A stretch of 11,579 nucleotides of DNA from Acanthaster planci (GCF_001949145.1 NW_019091656.1:234569-246147), one strand, 5' to 3'. Positions 1 through 8,349 are shown, numbered from the stretch's first letter. Numbers and translations are program-made. Notes: generated by a model not told the origin, from the sequence alone.

Positions 1-22
1 TTGAAGCCGATGGAGAAAAGTG

Positions 23-436
23 ATGGAGGGAAGGAGGAAGAGGAGAATTCAGAAAAGAAAGACGATGCATGAGAAGGAGGCAAAAGAGAGAAGAGAGCAG
101 CACGAGAGAGAAACAGTGAGGAAGATTGTGCAAGATATGAATGCCAGTAGCCCTGTGTGGATGAGTGTTAAAGATATGAATGGTATGTTGCGTGGTAAGA
201 GTGAAAAAGATCAGAAGTATTTGTTGAAAGTGCAATTGAGGTACAGAAAGGTGATGAGGGATGAGCATGCAAAGAAAGGGCTATTGAATTTGTCAAGTGG
301 TGGAAAGTTGCTGAGTGTGAAAGAGATGAGAGAAAACATGAGACAGGTGTTGATGAGTGATGAGTGGGTGGAGAAAGACAATGGCCAAGATGAGACAGCA
401 GTGAACGGTGAAAGTGCAAGACTAAGTACTGTATGA
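23..436 (+). CDS. Basic helical protein segment, probable upstream part of the Tudor-like gene
   Basis: An open frame of 137 codons from the first ATG (a GTG precedes it at 20, and an in-frame TGA lies at 2-4). Residues 1-33 are very rich in Arg, Lys and Glu and look like a charged helix or coiled coil. Residues 43-110 form a denser block: a Pro-Val-Trp segment (44-46), a Lys/Gln/Tyr/Leu-rich helix (61-80) and a Gly-Gly-Lys-Leu-Leu-Ser turn before a last helix (93-110). This spacing resembles a region I remember from uncharacterised, multi-copy proteins of marine animals, where it precedes Tudor-like repeats; that is recollection, not a search. The frame ends in a TGA overlapping the ATG of the next frame (ATGA at 433-436), so the two were probably one protein. 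Upstream exons may lie outside the window; frame 1 at 1-69 is also open and acidic. No function can be assigned. Confidence 0.5.
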   Translation: MEGRRKRRIQKRKTMHEKEAKERREQHERETVRKIVQDMNASSPVWMSVKDMNGMLRGKSEKDQKYLLKVQLRYRKVMRDEHAKKGLLNLSSGGKLLSVKEMRENMRQVLMSDEWVEKDNGQDETAVNGESARLSTV

Positions 437-1014
437 ATGCTGATGATTTTATAGGAAGATTGTTGGTGCATTGTACAGAGAGTGAAGGAAAACAGGAAAA
501 GACAGTGTGTGTGATTGAGAGAAAGAAGCATGGGAAGTATGTATTTCGGTATGATGATGATAAGGATGAGTACACAAGAAAGCAAGTGGATGAAGACTGG
601 GCAAATGAAGATTTACAAGAGGTGGATTTGTGTGCAAAGGATGTGATAGGATGTGAGATTGAGTATCTATGGTTGGATGAGGATGGAGAGGAAGTGTGGT
701 ATAAAAGACGAGAGCTAGGAGTGGGAGAGAATGGATTGTTTAATGTGGAGTATGAGCCGGTTGAGGGTGATGAAGATGATGATTGGGAGTGTGAAGTCCT
801 GGCCGAGCCCCTGATGGATGATTATGCAGAGAGAAGTGAGGTTTGTTTAAAGCCCCGTCTGCGCTGGATACCTCCTCCTCCTTGTAATACCTTAGCAGTG
901 ACCCATCCATACCAAATTAATCAGAATTCAACAGTTTTGAGGGTGTTGAAGTTTGACAGGTTGTGTACTTTTCGAGTGCAGGGGCCTGGGATAAAGAGTA
1001 CAAGCCATAATTAG
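433..1014 (+). CDS. Protein with two tandem Tudor/Agenet-like domains
   Basis: A 193-codon frame. Residues 6-66 and 71-131 read as two copies of one small beta-barrel pattern. Each copy starts with Ile-Gly plus a hydrophobic strand (FIGRLLVH; VIGCEIEYLW), continues with a Val/Tyr strand, then an aromatic-acidic strand (KYVFRYDDD; LFNVEYEP) and ends in an acidic Trp-containing turn (EDWANEDL; DDDWECEVL). This is the layout of Tudor, Agenet and related Royal-family folds, which bind methylated Lys or Arg or chromatin proteins; binding here is inference only. After residue 131 the sequence loses its acidic bias, and the last 55-60 residues look like read-through into noncoding DNA. A splice donor candidate (GTGAGG, 836-841) sits just at that change. 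The frame starts one base back from the preceding frame, so the ATG at 433 need not be a true start. A degenerate mobile-element gene is an alternative. Confidence 0.6.
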   Translation: MNADDFIGRLLVHCTESEGKQEKTVCVIERKKHGKYVFRYDDDKDEYTRKQVDEDWANEDLQEVDLCAKDVIGCEIEYLWLDEDGEEVWYKRRELGVGENGLFNVEYEPVEGDEDDDWECEVLAEPLMDDYAERSEVCLKPRLRWIPPPPCNTLAVTHPYQINQNSTVLRVLKFDRLCTFRVQGPGIKSTSHN

Positions 1015-1077
1015 CTCCAACATAGATATACAATTGACCAGGAACTGTGCTAGGGAGCGGCCGTGAGCTCACCCATG

Positions 1078-1083
1078 AATAAA
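1078..1083 (+). promoter_or_regulatory. Candidate polyadenylation signal AATAAA
   Basis: AATAAA lies 64 bases after the stop of the Tudor-like frame, with GT-rich sequence about 40-60 bases later. It would fit the 3' end of that transcript if the frame is read to its stop rather than spliced at 836. The hexamer is common by chance in AT-rich DNA. Confidence 0.3.
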
Positions 1084-1192
1084 TGCCTGTGAACTCCCCA
1101 AAACTCTGATTTTCTATTGTAAGTACATTGGCTCATTTTGTTAGGTTTGGTACCATCCTTTTCTAATCAGTAGACCATGCACAGGCCCATCT

Positions 1193-1336
1193 GTACCAAA
1201 CTGGCCAAACTCCAACAGTTGGAGTTTGCCAGGTTTAGTACTGTATGCCGTATGAGACCTGTTGGAGTTTAGCAGGTTTGGTACCAGGAACTACTGAAAT
1301 TGTGTACAGCTGTTGGAGTTTGTTAGATTCAATACT
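1193..1336. repeat. GTTGGAGTTT repeat cluster, first copy inverted
   Basis: A unit of about 25 bases, roughly TGTTGGAGTTTGCCAGGTTT followed by GGTAC, occurs in reverse orientation at 1193-1217 and forward at 1217-1241, 1260-1284 and 1310-1335. The first two copies face each other with no spacer and would form a hairpin of about 24 base pairs with a few mismatches. A partial copy (AGGTTTGGTACC) lies at 1143-1154. The three forward copies are about 43-50 bases apart. I do not recognise the family. Confidence 0.7.
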
Positions 1337-1339
1337 ATT

Positions 1340-2441
1340 TCTAGTGCAGGGCCTAGGGAGTTAGGGTTAGTGTTTGAGTTTTTCTTAAGTGGAATAATCC
1401 AACCTCTTGTCTCGAATCAGTTGCAATCTGTAAAAGAACATAATTTCATGATACATGTACGTTCTTAAGATGAAGAAATGTCCCTCTATACTCTGTCAAT
1501 TGGGAATACACGGGGGCGAGACAACCATAGACAAAGCCGTTGCTCTGATCTGAGTCAGAGTATGTTGTGGTGCATGTAGGGAGTCTACCAACTTCTTGTC
1601 TCCGGGTGTCATGTCCCTCGTGTCAACGGCAGAGTGGGGCCAAGGTTTGCACGAAATCGGTACTCTACTGGTCGTGCATGCACTGAGGTCTAGCTTGACA
1701 TTCCTACCTCTCGTCATAAATAATGAAAAGCCCTGTGATTGGTCCGTGTGATTGCAGCGTGTCGCAGCCAACTGCCATTTCAACCAGTCAGTCAAGTCAC
1801 GGCTGAGAATGACACACACATATACAGAAAGTCGCTGTAGCCAATACCCATGTCTTGTGTATCGATCGCAGCCGTAATCAACCATTTGGTCGTAGCTCGT
1901 CTTCATAAGAACACATATGAACCAAGTGAATATAGACACAGAACAGGAATTATTTGCTTGATTTTGGACAAACAGCATAATGTGGGCTGGATTTGTTCTT
2001 TGCACATAACATGTAAATATGTAAGTTACCATACATAGAACTGTGGGGGGAAATGAATCCACGAAACTGTGGTACACAACCGAGAATTCGGAGGGTTTCA
2101 AAGAAATTTTGTACTGCGGGGTTCGCGGATGCGTAGCGGACGTTGGGCCCCAAAGTTCTGGGTGTAGGGCTAGATTTGGTTGTTTGCATTTATTCTCTAC
2201 AGTGTGTGAAATCGTAAGTTTTTTAAGTAATATTGCAGGCCTATCGCAAAACTTAAAATAGTGCTGAATTTTTGGTTGATTTCATGGAGCATTTGATCTT
2301 CGTATGACATGTGTAATGTATCGAGTTTGCACATTTATAGATTGGACATATTGTTTGACGGTCCCTTGACTGTACATTGACGCACCCCATACACGCCCTC
2401 AGCCTTTTCTGACACACCAAAATCGTACGATTTTGAATCAA
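1340..2441. other. Stretch without a supported gene; CpG-rich part at 1500-1910
   Basis: No reading frame here resembles a known protein. A minus-strand frame of 201 codons (2101-1496) and several shorter ones have no domain pattern and no compositional bias. Between about 1500 and 1910 CpG dinucleotides are visibly dense, and on the minus strand a GACCAATCAC (CCAAT box type, 1735-1744) is followed by TTATTTATGACGA (1710-1723). That could be a promoter remnant pointing left, but the spacing between the two boxes is short and no downstream gene is seen. Confidence 0.35.
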
Positions 2442-2542
2442 ATCAATCATCCAACCAAACTGCCTTGTGCTCCACCAAGATGACAGCATTCCTCCAAGGT
2501 GACTAACTTACATGTACCGTGCAAGCTAAGGCTTCAAGTGCA

Positions 2543-2562
2543 AGTCAGTTTGTGAACTGACT
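2543..2562. repeat. Short perfect hairpin in the left-arm insertion
   Basis: AGTCAGTT, then a TGTG loop, then AACTGACT: eight paired bases with a four-base loop. It lies in the segment of the left arm (about 2482-2560) that has no counterpart in the right arm, so it may mark a small later insertion. Confidence 0.5.
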
Positions 2563-2970
2563 CACGAGAAGACATCTGAGCCAAGGAAATACATGTACTT
2601 ACCTGACTTTACCTGATTGTCCATGCACCAGTCTGTCAGTGTGAAGTAACATGTATGATCAGCCGACACCTGCAGCTGGCCGTGGTGATCAGAATGTAGG
2701 CACAAACGAAGGAACAGCCTATAGTCATACTGAAGTGCACTGTACATGTACAATGTGCCTCCGTGTACACACTACGCCGACATTCGGCGAAAATCAACCA
2801 TGTCAAATTGGATTCCGGGTCTACAACTATTAAACCACGATCCGATCAAGCTGAATGATTTTCCCCCAGTAACGAAATTGGGTACGGAGCTCAGCTCAGT
2901 CATGTCAGTCTGGCGTGGATCCTGGAAGTAAGAAAATCAGACGCACGGTGCACTCTCGGCCAGATCATGA

Positions 2971-3273
2971 CCAGATCCACCCTTGCAGTGTATTTTTCTG
3001 GGAAACAAGGGTCATGAAGGTGTAGGCCTAACATCAGTACATGATATGACTTCACGAAGGGCCGTGGTGTGCCATACAATGCCGACCGTACCCGTGCCGA
3101 GGCCCAGGGCTCACTACTTCTGGTAGTTCTGCGTTCTGTACATGCACACGTAGAGCCATGTATGAACAGACGCACGACGATCACCCTCGACCAGATCCTC
3201 TAGAAAGTACTTTTCTGGGAAACAAGGTCATAAAGGTGAAGGTTTAACATCAGTACATGCATGACTTCACGAA
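2971..3273 (+). repeat. 220-bp internal duplication within the left arm
   Basis: The segment 2971-3058 (CCAGATCC, TTTTTCTGGGAAACAAGG, AACATCAGTACATG, TGACTTCACGAA) recurs at 3191-3273 with the same words in the same order. The offset is about 220 bases. The right arm has only one corresponding unit (about 6525-6582, reversed), so the left arm gained or the right arm lost a copy. The stretch between the two copies holds the GGGCTCACTACT block that matches the right arm near 6395-6427. Confidence 0.7.
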
Positions 3274-3925
3274 TGTACGGTACATTACCCTCAGGGAGCT
3301 ACGGTCACGTGTACGGCACTTCTGGTTTCTTCCCCGGCCACTTCCTTCCACCGAGTTTATGAATAATGCAAAACTTGTCTGGAACCACGCCCTCTAAATA
3401 GACATGAATAATGCAACAGAAAGTTCGCCACATACCTGCAAATGGTCGCTTCTTTGAAAACGTGCATTTAATCTGAAAGACGTCTGGGTATATAGCCGGA
3501 CAAAACGGAAATGATTTTAGAGACGAAAAAGGAAAGGTAGTTTCAAAATCGAAGGCGAATTCGGGCTCAATGAATGAAGGGAGAAAAAAATGAAACGCCT
3601 TAAAAAAACTTTGGGGAAACAAGCGCCCTCAGGTATCCACAACAGCATGGACTTTCAATAAGTGCACTTTTCACCGCGATTGACCAAACAGGGGTTTAAA
3701 ATACTTTTGATTTGTTGAATAAGAGCATAAAATTGTATGAAAATTGTGCCTAAGAAAGTAACTGCAGGTACAATTTTAAGACCTAAGATCCAAATTCGTG
3801 CACTAAGTGTACTTTCATTTAGGAGGAAAAATAAATGACAGGTCTCCTGAATTAGGGCAGATCGAGGGGTTGCCAAACTGTTAAGTATATTCCTGAACAG
3901 TACACTCCTCGTTAATCAAAAAATC

Positions 3926-5604
3926 AATATATCCCGTGCTGAAAGGGATAAACTTTGTTGTGAGACTTTGTAGGGAGCGTTTTCAGCATTAATTGTAACG
4001 ATGCATACTGGAGGTGTTTCGCGCACAACCCTTAAAAAGATGTGGTCGGCTTTTGTCGTGTATTTGTAATTTTACCAGTCAGTCTTGCTATATGAAAGTT
4101 TAACGTATCTTATAAGCAGTTCAACAAAAATGATCATACAAAACTAAATTGTATTTTAACCCATTCTGCTTAATGTCGTCACGGTAATTCAGTTGTCGGG
4201 TGGAACGACATTTTTAAATAAGACGCCACCTTAATTCATTTTAGAAATGGACGATAAAATAATGAGAATTGGAAAAGAAAATTGAAAAGGAGAAGATCGG
4301 CGCTTTTTTTCATCTTAATGCCTATCTACATGTATACACTAAGTCCTCTATTGTTCAAACTGCTACATAATTGTCTCGACTGTCCTTGTATCCGCTCGAA
4401 AAATCATCGTGCATCATCAGCATCATCACGTGCCATACTCTGCTAGAGCCTTGACGACCATTTTCTATGTTTCGACCTTGCAGCACACCCCAAAAATTGA
4501 GATAACGTGTTAAATTATGAAGCCCAAACTTGAGAGGGCTTATGCAGTTTTTCTAAACTGAAATTGAAGTTTTGGTTTTTTATTATGAATTTGGCGGGAT
4601 CAGTTGAAATCTGATCAGAAATTTTGCTGCCATTCAGTCAGCTGATGCACATCCACCAGTCAACTGAGGCAGGATTCCGTGGATTGTGATTCGCTATCAC
4701 TACATTATTTCATAGAGATGCAATCACCATATCTCAATGGAGTAAAATTGATTTCGTATTAACCCAAGCAAAACAGAAACAAAAGCTTTGAGTGGACAGA
4801 CTCACTCTGAGACCGTTTCATATAAAAATGGAAACAACGAGCGGAGACGATGAGGAAGATGGATTTTACCTGGATGTAAGAAGAGGCAACAAGAAGGGAT
4901 TCTGCTGAATTGCTGCATTAATTCCAGAATACCCGCGCAGCTAAGTAATAATTTGAAACATAATTCATTTTGCTATTTGAGTAAAGCTTATAAACAACAT
5001 TGTTTAAAGTAGATGTTATGTTTGAACAATTTTGTTTTACATTTGAATTTCAAACAGTGTTCTTATTGTACATGTTGAAACAGCATTGGTTGAATCATTT
5101 TTGAAAGCGCAACATCTCCGGGACGCTGCTTTCCACACCTCGAAATTTTATTTACAAACTAAACAATAGCCATTGAATAGACAATGACTAGACCCCAACC
5201 CAACTTTAGAATTTAATGTTGAGCTTCTGAAGCCTGAAAAGAGTGACATGTTTTTGACGTTGTTTGCATGTCCAGTTCGGATCTGATAACCCCCTGCAGT
5301 TGCAGAGCCTGTCGAAAAAAATATGATTCCAAGTTCTTTGCAGACTGTGGAGTCAGGGTGCTACAATGATACTTGTCGTGCTTGTCACCTGTGTGACCAA
5401 GGATTAATTCCCCGGGGGACAGTATGTGGATTGTGTGTTCAATCCTTTTCCGATTTTGTGGGTTTACTAATGTTATTTGTCCAGGAGTTTCCTCTTCCTC
5501 TAAAACTGAACATGTCCTCATTTTCCCACACTTATTTACTTACATTTGTGAGCTATGTTGCCTTAGATTTTAAAGAATCAGTTTCCCAACAACAAACAGA
5601 ATAC
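3926..5604. other. AT-rich spacer of the inverted repeat, no supported gene
   Basis: About 1.7 kb between the arms. The DNA is AT-rich with many stops in all frames. Two weak coding hints exist. At 4828-4875 an ATG in good context (AAAATGG) opens a 16-residue acidic segment and ends at a donor-like GTAAGA (4876-4881). Near 5359-5436 a plus-strand frame has six cysteines in a C-x4-C-x2-C-x2-C-x10-C-x2-C arrangement. The nearest acceptor-like sites before the cysteine frame (AG at 5298-5299 and 5304-5305) do not restore the phase with the first segment. I regard both as unproven. Confidence 0.4.
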
Positions 5605-6294
5605 AATAAAAGAAAGTGTATTGTTTTAACATTTTTGTTAAACATTTTTGCATCCCCACGATCTGCCCTAAGTCAGTAGACCTGTCATTTATTTTTGCCC
5701 CTAAATCAAAGTGCATGTAATGCATGAATATAGATCTTAAGTCATAAAAGTGTAGCTGCAATTATTTGTCTCAGGCACAGTTTTTATACAATTTTACACT
5801 CTAATTCAACAAATAAAATTTATTTCCTCCTGTTTGGTCAAACGCATTGAATAGTGCACCCATTTCTTTGAAAATCCATGCTCCTCTGAACAACTGAGGG
5901 CGCTGATTTTCTTCTCCCCTCCATTAAGCCCGAATTCCCATTGATTTTGAATTTATCCCTCCCCTCCTTCGTCTCTAAAACCAATTCCCTTTTGTCCGGC
6001 GATTATACCGAGAGGTCTTTAAGATTCAATACGTGTGGTTACGGCCATCTGCAGGTAGAATATGTAGCAAACTTTCTGTTTCATTATTCATAACACGTTT
6101 AGGGGAGTGGGGATTCCAGAAAATAGTTTGCTATAAATATGTAACTTTCTTGGAGGAAACACCCACACCAAACAGAAAAATACTGCATTATTCATAATGT
6201 GGTGGTAGGGGAGTGGCCCTGGAAGAAACCGGATAGTGCTGTGCACACGTGGCCATAGGTCCACCAGGACAGTGTGCATGTACTATGTATAGAT

Positions 6295-6384
6295 GTACTG
6301 TACATGTACATGTACAGTGTTCATGTACAGTACATGTACATACACGTGTACTACCTGAACAGTACATGTAACATGTACAAATGT
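6295..6384. repeat. TACATG/CATGTA self-complementary array
   Basis: Runs of TACATG and CATGTA with interspersed CAGTAC. The hexamer array is its own reverse complement, so each run can fold on itself. It lies in the right arm where the left arm has only single TGTACATG words, so it is a local expansion. Confidence 0.75.
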
Positions 6385-6477
6385 ACTTGTGTACAAGAAT
6401 GCGGAACTACCAGTAGTAGTGAGCCCTCGGTCCAATCTTATCGCCCACCAGAACCTTTTGTGACAGTCATATTTTTA

Positions 6478-6525
6478 TGTATGTACAGTACATGTACATG
6501 TACATACATGTACATACTGTACATG
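6478..6525. repeat. Second TACATG array
   Basis: About 48 bases built of TACATG, TACATACATG and a terminal TACTGTACATG. It has the same self-complementary character as the array at 6295. Smaller runs of the same word occur at 6595-6610, 7004-7017, 7964-8000, 8055-8067, 9320-9333 and 10704-10713, so it is a genome-style simple repeat and not specific to one element. Confidence 0.75.
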
Positions 6526-7194
6526 CCTTCCTTAATGACCTTGTTCCTCAGAAAAGTACAATACGGGGATCTGGTCGAGAGAGAGTGATCATCATACATG
6601 TACATGTACGTATGACTTTCTTACCTCCACGCATGCAGGTAGGAAATGCTCCACGCTAGGCTGAGCTCCGTTTCCTGATTTCGTTAGTGGCATGGCTGGA
6701 AGATAATTATCCGACTTGATCTGATTTTATCTTTTCCTACCTCCATGGTTGTACTGATAATGTAAGACTTGAAATGGAGGGACAACGAACCCAAATTTGA
6801 CATGGTTGATTTCCGCGGAATGTCCAAGTGTGTATGTGGGCACTACTACTAGTGCACTTCAGTACAGTGTACCCATTATGCAGGTGGTTCCTTCGCTACT
6901 GCCTACATTCCTGAATCAACACGCCAGCTGCAGGTGTCGGCTGATCATTTACTTCACACTGACAGACTGATGCGTGCATGGTTAATCAGGTAAGTCTGGT
7001 AAGTACATGTACATGTATTTCCTTCATTCATATGTCTTCTTGTGAGCTGATCTAGGTGAAGCATAAGGCAGTTTTGTTGGATGATTGATAGCCATACACC
7101 ATGATCTACACAACTATCAAGTGTTGATCCTGATGGAAACATGTTTTGTAGTTGCTCTGAAGCCACTGACCTCTGCAAAACTGATCTTTTTGGC

Positions 7195-7363
7195 AATAAG
7201 CCTTATTGCTTACACACTCATCTTACCCGGCAAGCTCTTTGTTTTCACCTCCCATCAACTCGTACTTCTTTTGCACAAAAAACTATTAGATACCGGTCCA
7301 AAGTTATGGAATTCATTCAGTAATTCATTGAGACAAAGTAAAAGTTTTTCAACTTTTAAGTGA
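7195..7363 (+). pseudogene. Reverse transcriptase C-terminal remnant, frameshifted
   Basis: Frame 1 gives HLTRQALCFHLPSTRTSF and then IRYR up to about 7296. The reading continues in frame 2 from 7295 with GPKLWNSFSNSLRQSKSF and FSTFK, ending at TGA 7361-7363. The order TR-x-A, L-P, R-T-x-F, I-R-Y, GPKLWN-S, S-L-R, S-F-x-x-FK is the conserved tail of many LINE reverse transcriptases of the CR1/Jockey group. A loss of two bases (or gain of one) at TACCGGTCC (7291-7299) breaks the frame. The polymerase core, endonuclease and ORF1 are absent from this window, so the copy cannot be active. Confidence 0.75.
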
Positions 7364-7625
7364 ACCTTTAAATCCATGTTATTGAATGGTTATTGCTGAT
7401 CTAATTAATTGTTGTACATACACTTGATACCTCATAGTCCTCAAATTGGCATTATGTACTGCCCGTTGTTTGTCCTTGTCTGTATTGTGTAATTTATGTT
7501 CTATAGGGTAACGTCTTTATAAGTCCAGTATTTGTTTTGAACCGTAATCACTTTTATTGTTGATGATTATAATAATTATATGCACGTTGTATTTTGGCTC
7601 AAAGCGCTCATTATATGTATGTACA

Positions 7626-7668
7626 AGGGCCCCATTTTCACAAGCTTAGCTTCTTTTGGGCCCCCCTT
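7626..7668 (+). other. GGGCCC stem-loop in the LINE 3' untranslated region
   Basis: AGGGCCCC at 7626-7633 and GGGCCCCCCT at 7658-7667 can pair with a small bulge, with an inner palindrome AAGCTTAGCTT (7642-7652) near the loop. Conserved 3' stem-loops are recognised by the reverse transcriptase in several LINE families; I infer the same role here. The stem has an uneven number of C residues on the right side. Confidence 0.45.
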
Positions 7669-7765
7669 CAGTCTTCACTCTCTTGTTGAACCATTTTTTA
7701 TAGATAATTATGTACATGTATTTATTTGTGAACACTGTGGAAATAAATGAAATGAAAAAATAAAA

Positions 7766-8343
7766 TATGCAAGTACTGTACAGAAATGTACTTGACTGCA
7801 CATCATCAAGGTGCAATGTGACTGAAGTTTTGAGAAAGTCAGTTGCATCCCACAGCCCAGCCACAATCACAGTCACAACCAAGTGGCTGCGGCTGGAAGC
7901 ACTGTAGTACACATGTGTACGGGAGGTGGTCAGGCTGTGGCTTCCTAGAACGCATGTGGTATTCATGTACATGTACAGTATGCATGTATGTACATGCGTA
8001 TAGTGTGATGTCGAGCCACGTTCTGTAGGTATGGTGTTCAGTACACCTACACGTCCATGTACATGTAGCAGCAAGAGTGCATGTGGATTCTGAAAAATCA
8101 TCATTTTCCGTCTAAGTTCGCGCACCCTGCAGGAATCTTGGAGGATCTTGCATGGCAACCATGGAGCCTTTGCTGTGTGTATATTCCGTTATTTCGTAGA
8201 ACCGTGGAGGAATTGTTGAATGAAGAAGAATGTGCCTGCTCCCTTGGATCAGCTGGCATGGTTGACTTTGTGTGACCTCGCCTCGACTGCAGTGGTAGTG
8301 GTGTGTACAGTACCTGCCGTGCCCGTACGTTGTATTTGGGCAA
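7766..8343. other. Unassigned stretch with TACATG arrays
   Basis: Between the LINE tail and the next element. It holds TACATG runs at 7964-8000 and 8055-8067. A 64-codon plus-strand frame at 8081-8275 has a Glu-rich segment near its end but no motif I know. The longer minus-strand frame covering 8158-7646 runs through the LINE tail and is a chance frame. Confidence 0.4.
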
Positions 8344-8349
8344 TTCCGC

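Larger units (their letters stand above)
2442..3925 (+). repeat. Left arm of a long inverted repeat (foldback-like element)
   Basis: Reading this arm forward and the 5605-7089 arm in reverse complement gives the same order of matching blocks. Exact blocks include 21 bases at 2629-2649 (with 6949-6969), 26 bases at 2655-2680 (with 6923-6948), 16 bases at 3830-3845 (with 5678-5693) and 13 bases at 3852-3864 (with 5659-5671). Other shared landmarks are the outer end ATCAATCATCCAAC (2442-2455), CCAGATCC with CTTTTCTG, a GGGCTCACTACT stretch near 3108-3120, and paired ATGAATAATGCA words (3359-3370 and 3401-3412). Differences are small indels, an extra segment at about 2482-2560 and an internal duplication (2971-3273). 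The outer edge is clear; the inner edge fades after about 3876. No protein-coding pattern is visible in the arm. Confidence 0.85.
5605..7089 (-). repeat. Right arm of the long inverted repeat
   Basis: This is the reverse complement partner of 2442-3925, matched through the blocks listed there. The arm ends outward at GGATGATTGAT (7079-7089). Differences from the left arm are an extra stretch of about 60 bases at roughly 6118-6180, expansion of TACATG arrays around 6295-6384 and 6478-6525, and absence of the 220-bp duplication. The homology runs inward to about 5650 clearly and more weakly to about 5605. No convincing target-site duplication is visible next to the two outer ends, perhaps because the right side abuts retrotransposon DNA. 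Confidence 0.85.
7195..7765 (+). mobile_element. 3' end of a non-LTR (LINE) retrotransposon
   Basis: A 5'-truncated copy. It begins with the C-terminal tail of a reverse transcriptase (7195-7363), continues with an untranslated region carrying a GGGCCC stem-loop (7626-7668) and ends in an A-rich GGAAATAAATGAAATG tail (7740-7765). Tails of ATGAA-type repeats after AATAAA are typical of CR1/L2/Jockey-like elements of marine animals (established pattern, exact clade not determined). 5' truncation is the usual product of target-primed reverse transcription. The left limit is uncertain: homology is recognisable only from about 7195, while the inverted-repeat arm stops at 7089. Confidence 0.65.

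Noticed and set aside
168-637. Three minus-strand frames opposite the Tudor-like gene
   Set aside because: Ser/His/Leu-rich shadow frames produced by the purine-rich coding strand.
1496-2101. Minus-strand frame of 201 codons
   Set aside because: No domain pattern, no clear codon or amino-acid bias and overlap with a CpG-rich, stop-poor stretch. Length alone is not enough.
3305-3622. Minus-strand frame of 105 codons in the left arm
   Set aside because: The right arm, aligned in the same sense, does not keep the frame open and the protein is low-complexity Phe/Pro/Ser.
4402-4430. CATCATCAGCATCATCAC short repeat as a possible microsatellite or CRISPR-like repeat
   Set aside because: Too short, no spacing, and a eukaryotic context.
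5213-5521. Minus-strand frame of 102 codons in the spacer
   Set aside because: No recognisable motif; it overlaps the plus-strand cysteine frame, and at most one of them can be real.
6088-6659. Tyr/Met/Val/Cys-rich frames across the TACATG arrays
   Set aside because: Translation of the hexamer repeat (Tyr-Met and Val-His/Cys-Thr patterns), not protein.
2442-7089. Foldback as an integrated virus or Polinton
   Set aside because: No polymerase, integrase or capsid-like frame occurs in the arms or spacer.
7646-8158. Minus-strand frame of 170 codons
   Set aside because: It runs antisense through the LINE 3' tail and TACATG arrays and shows no protein pattern.
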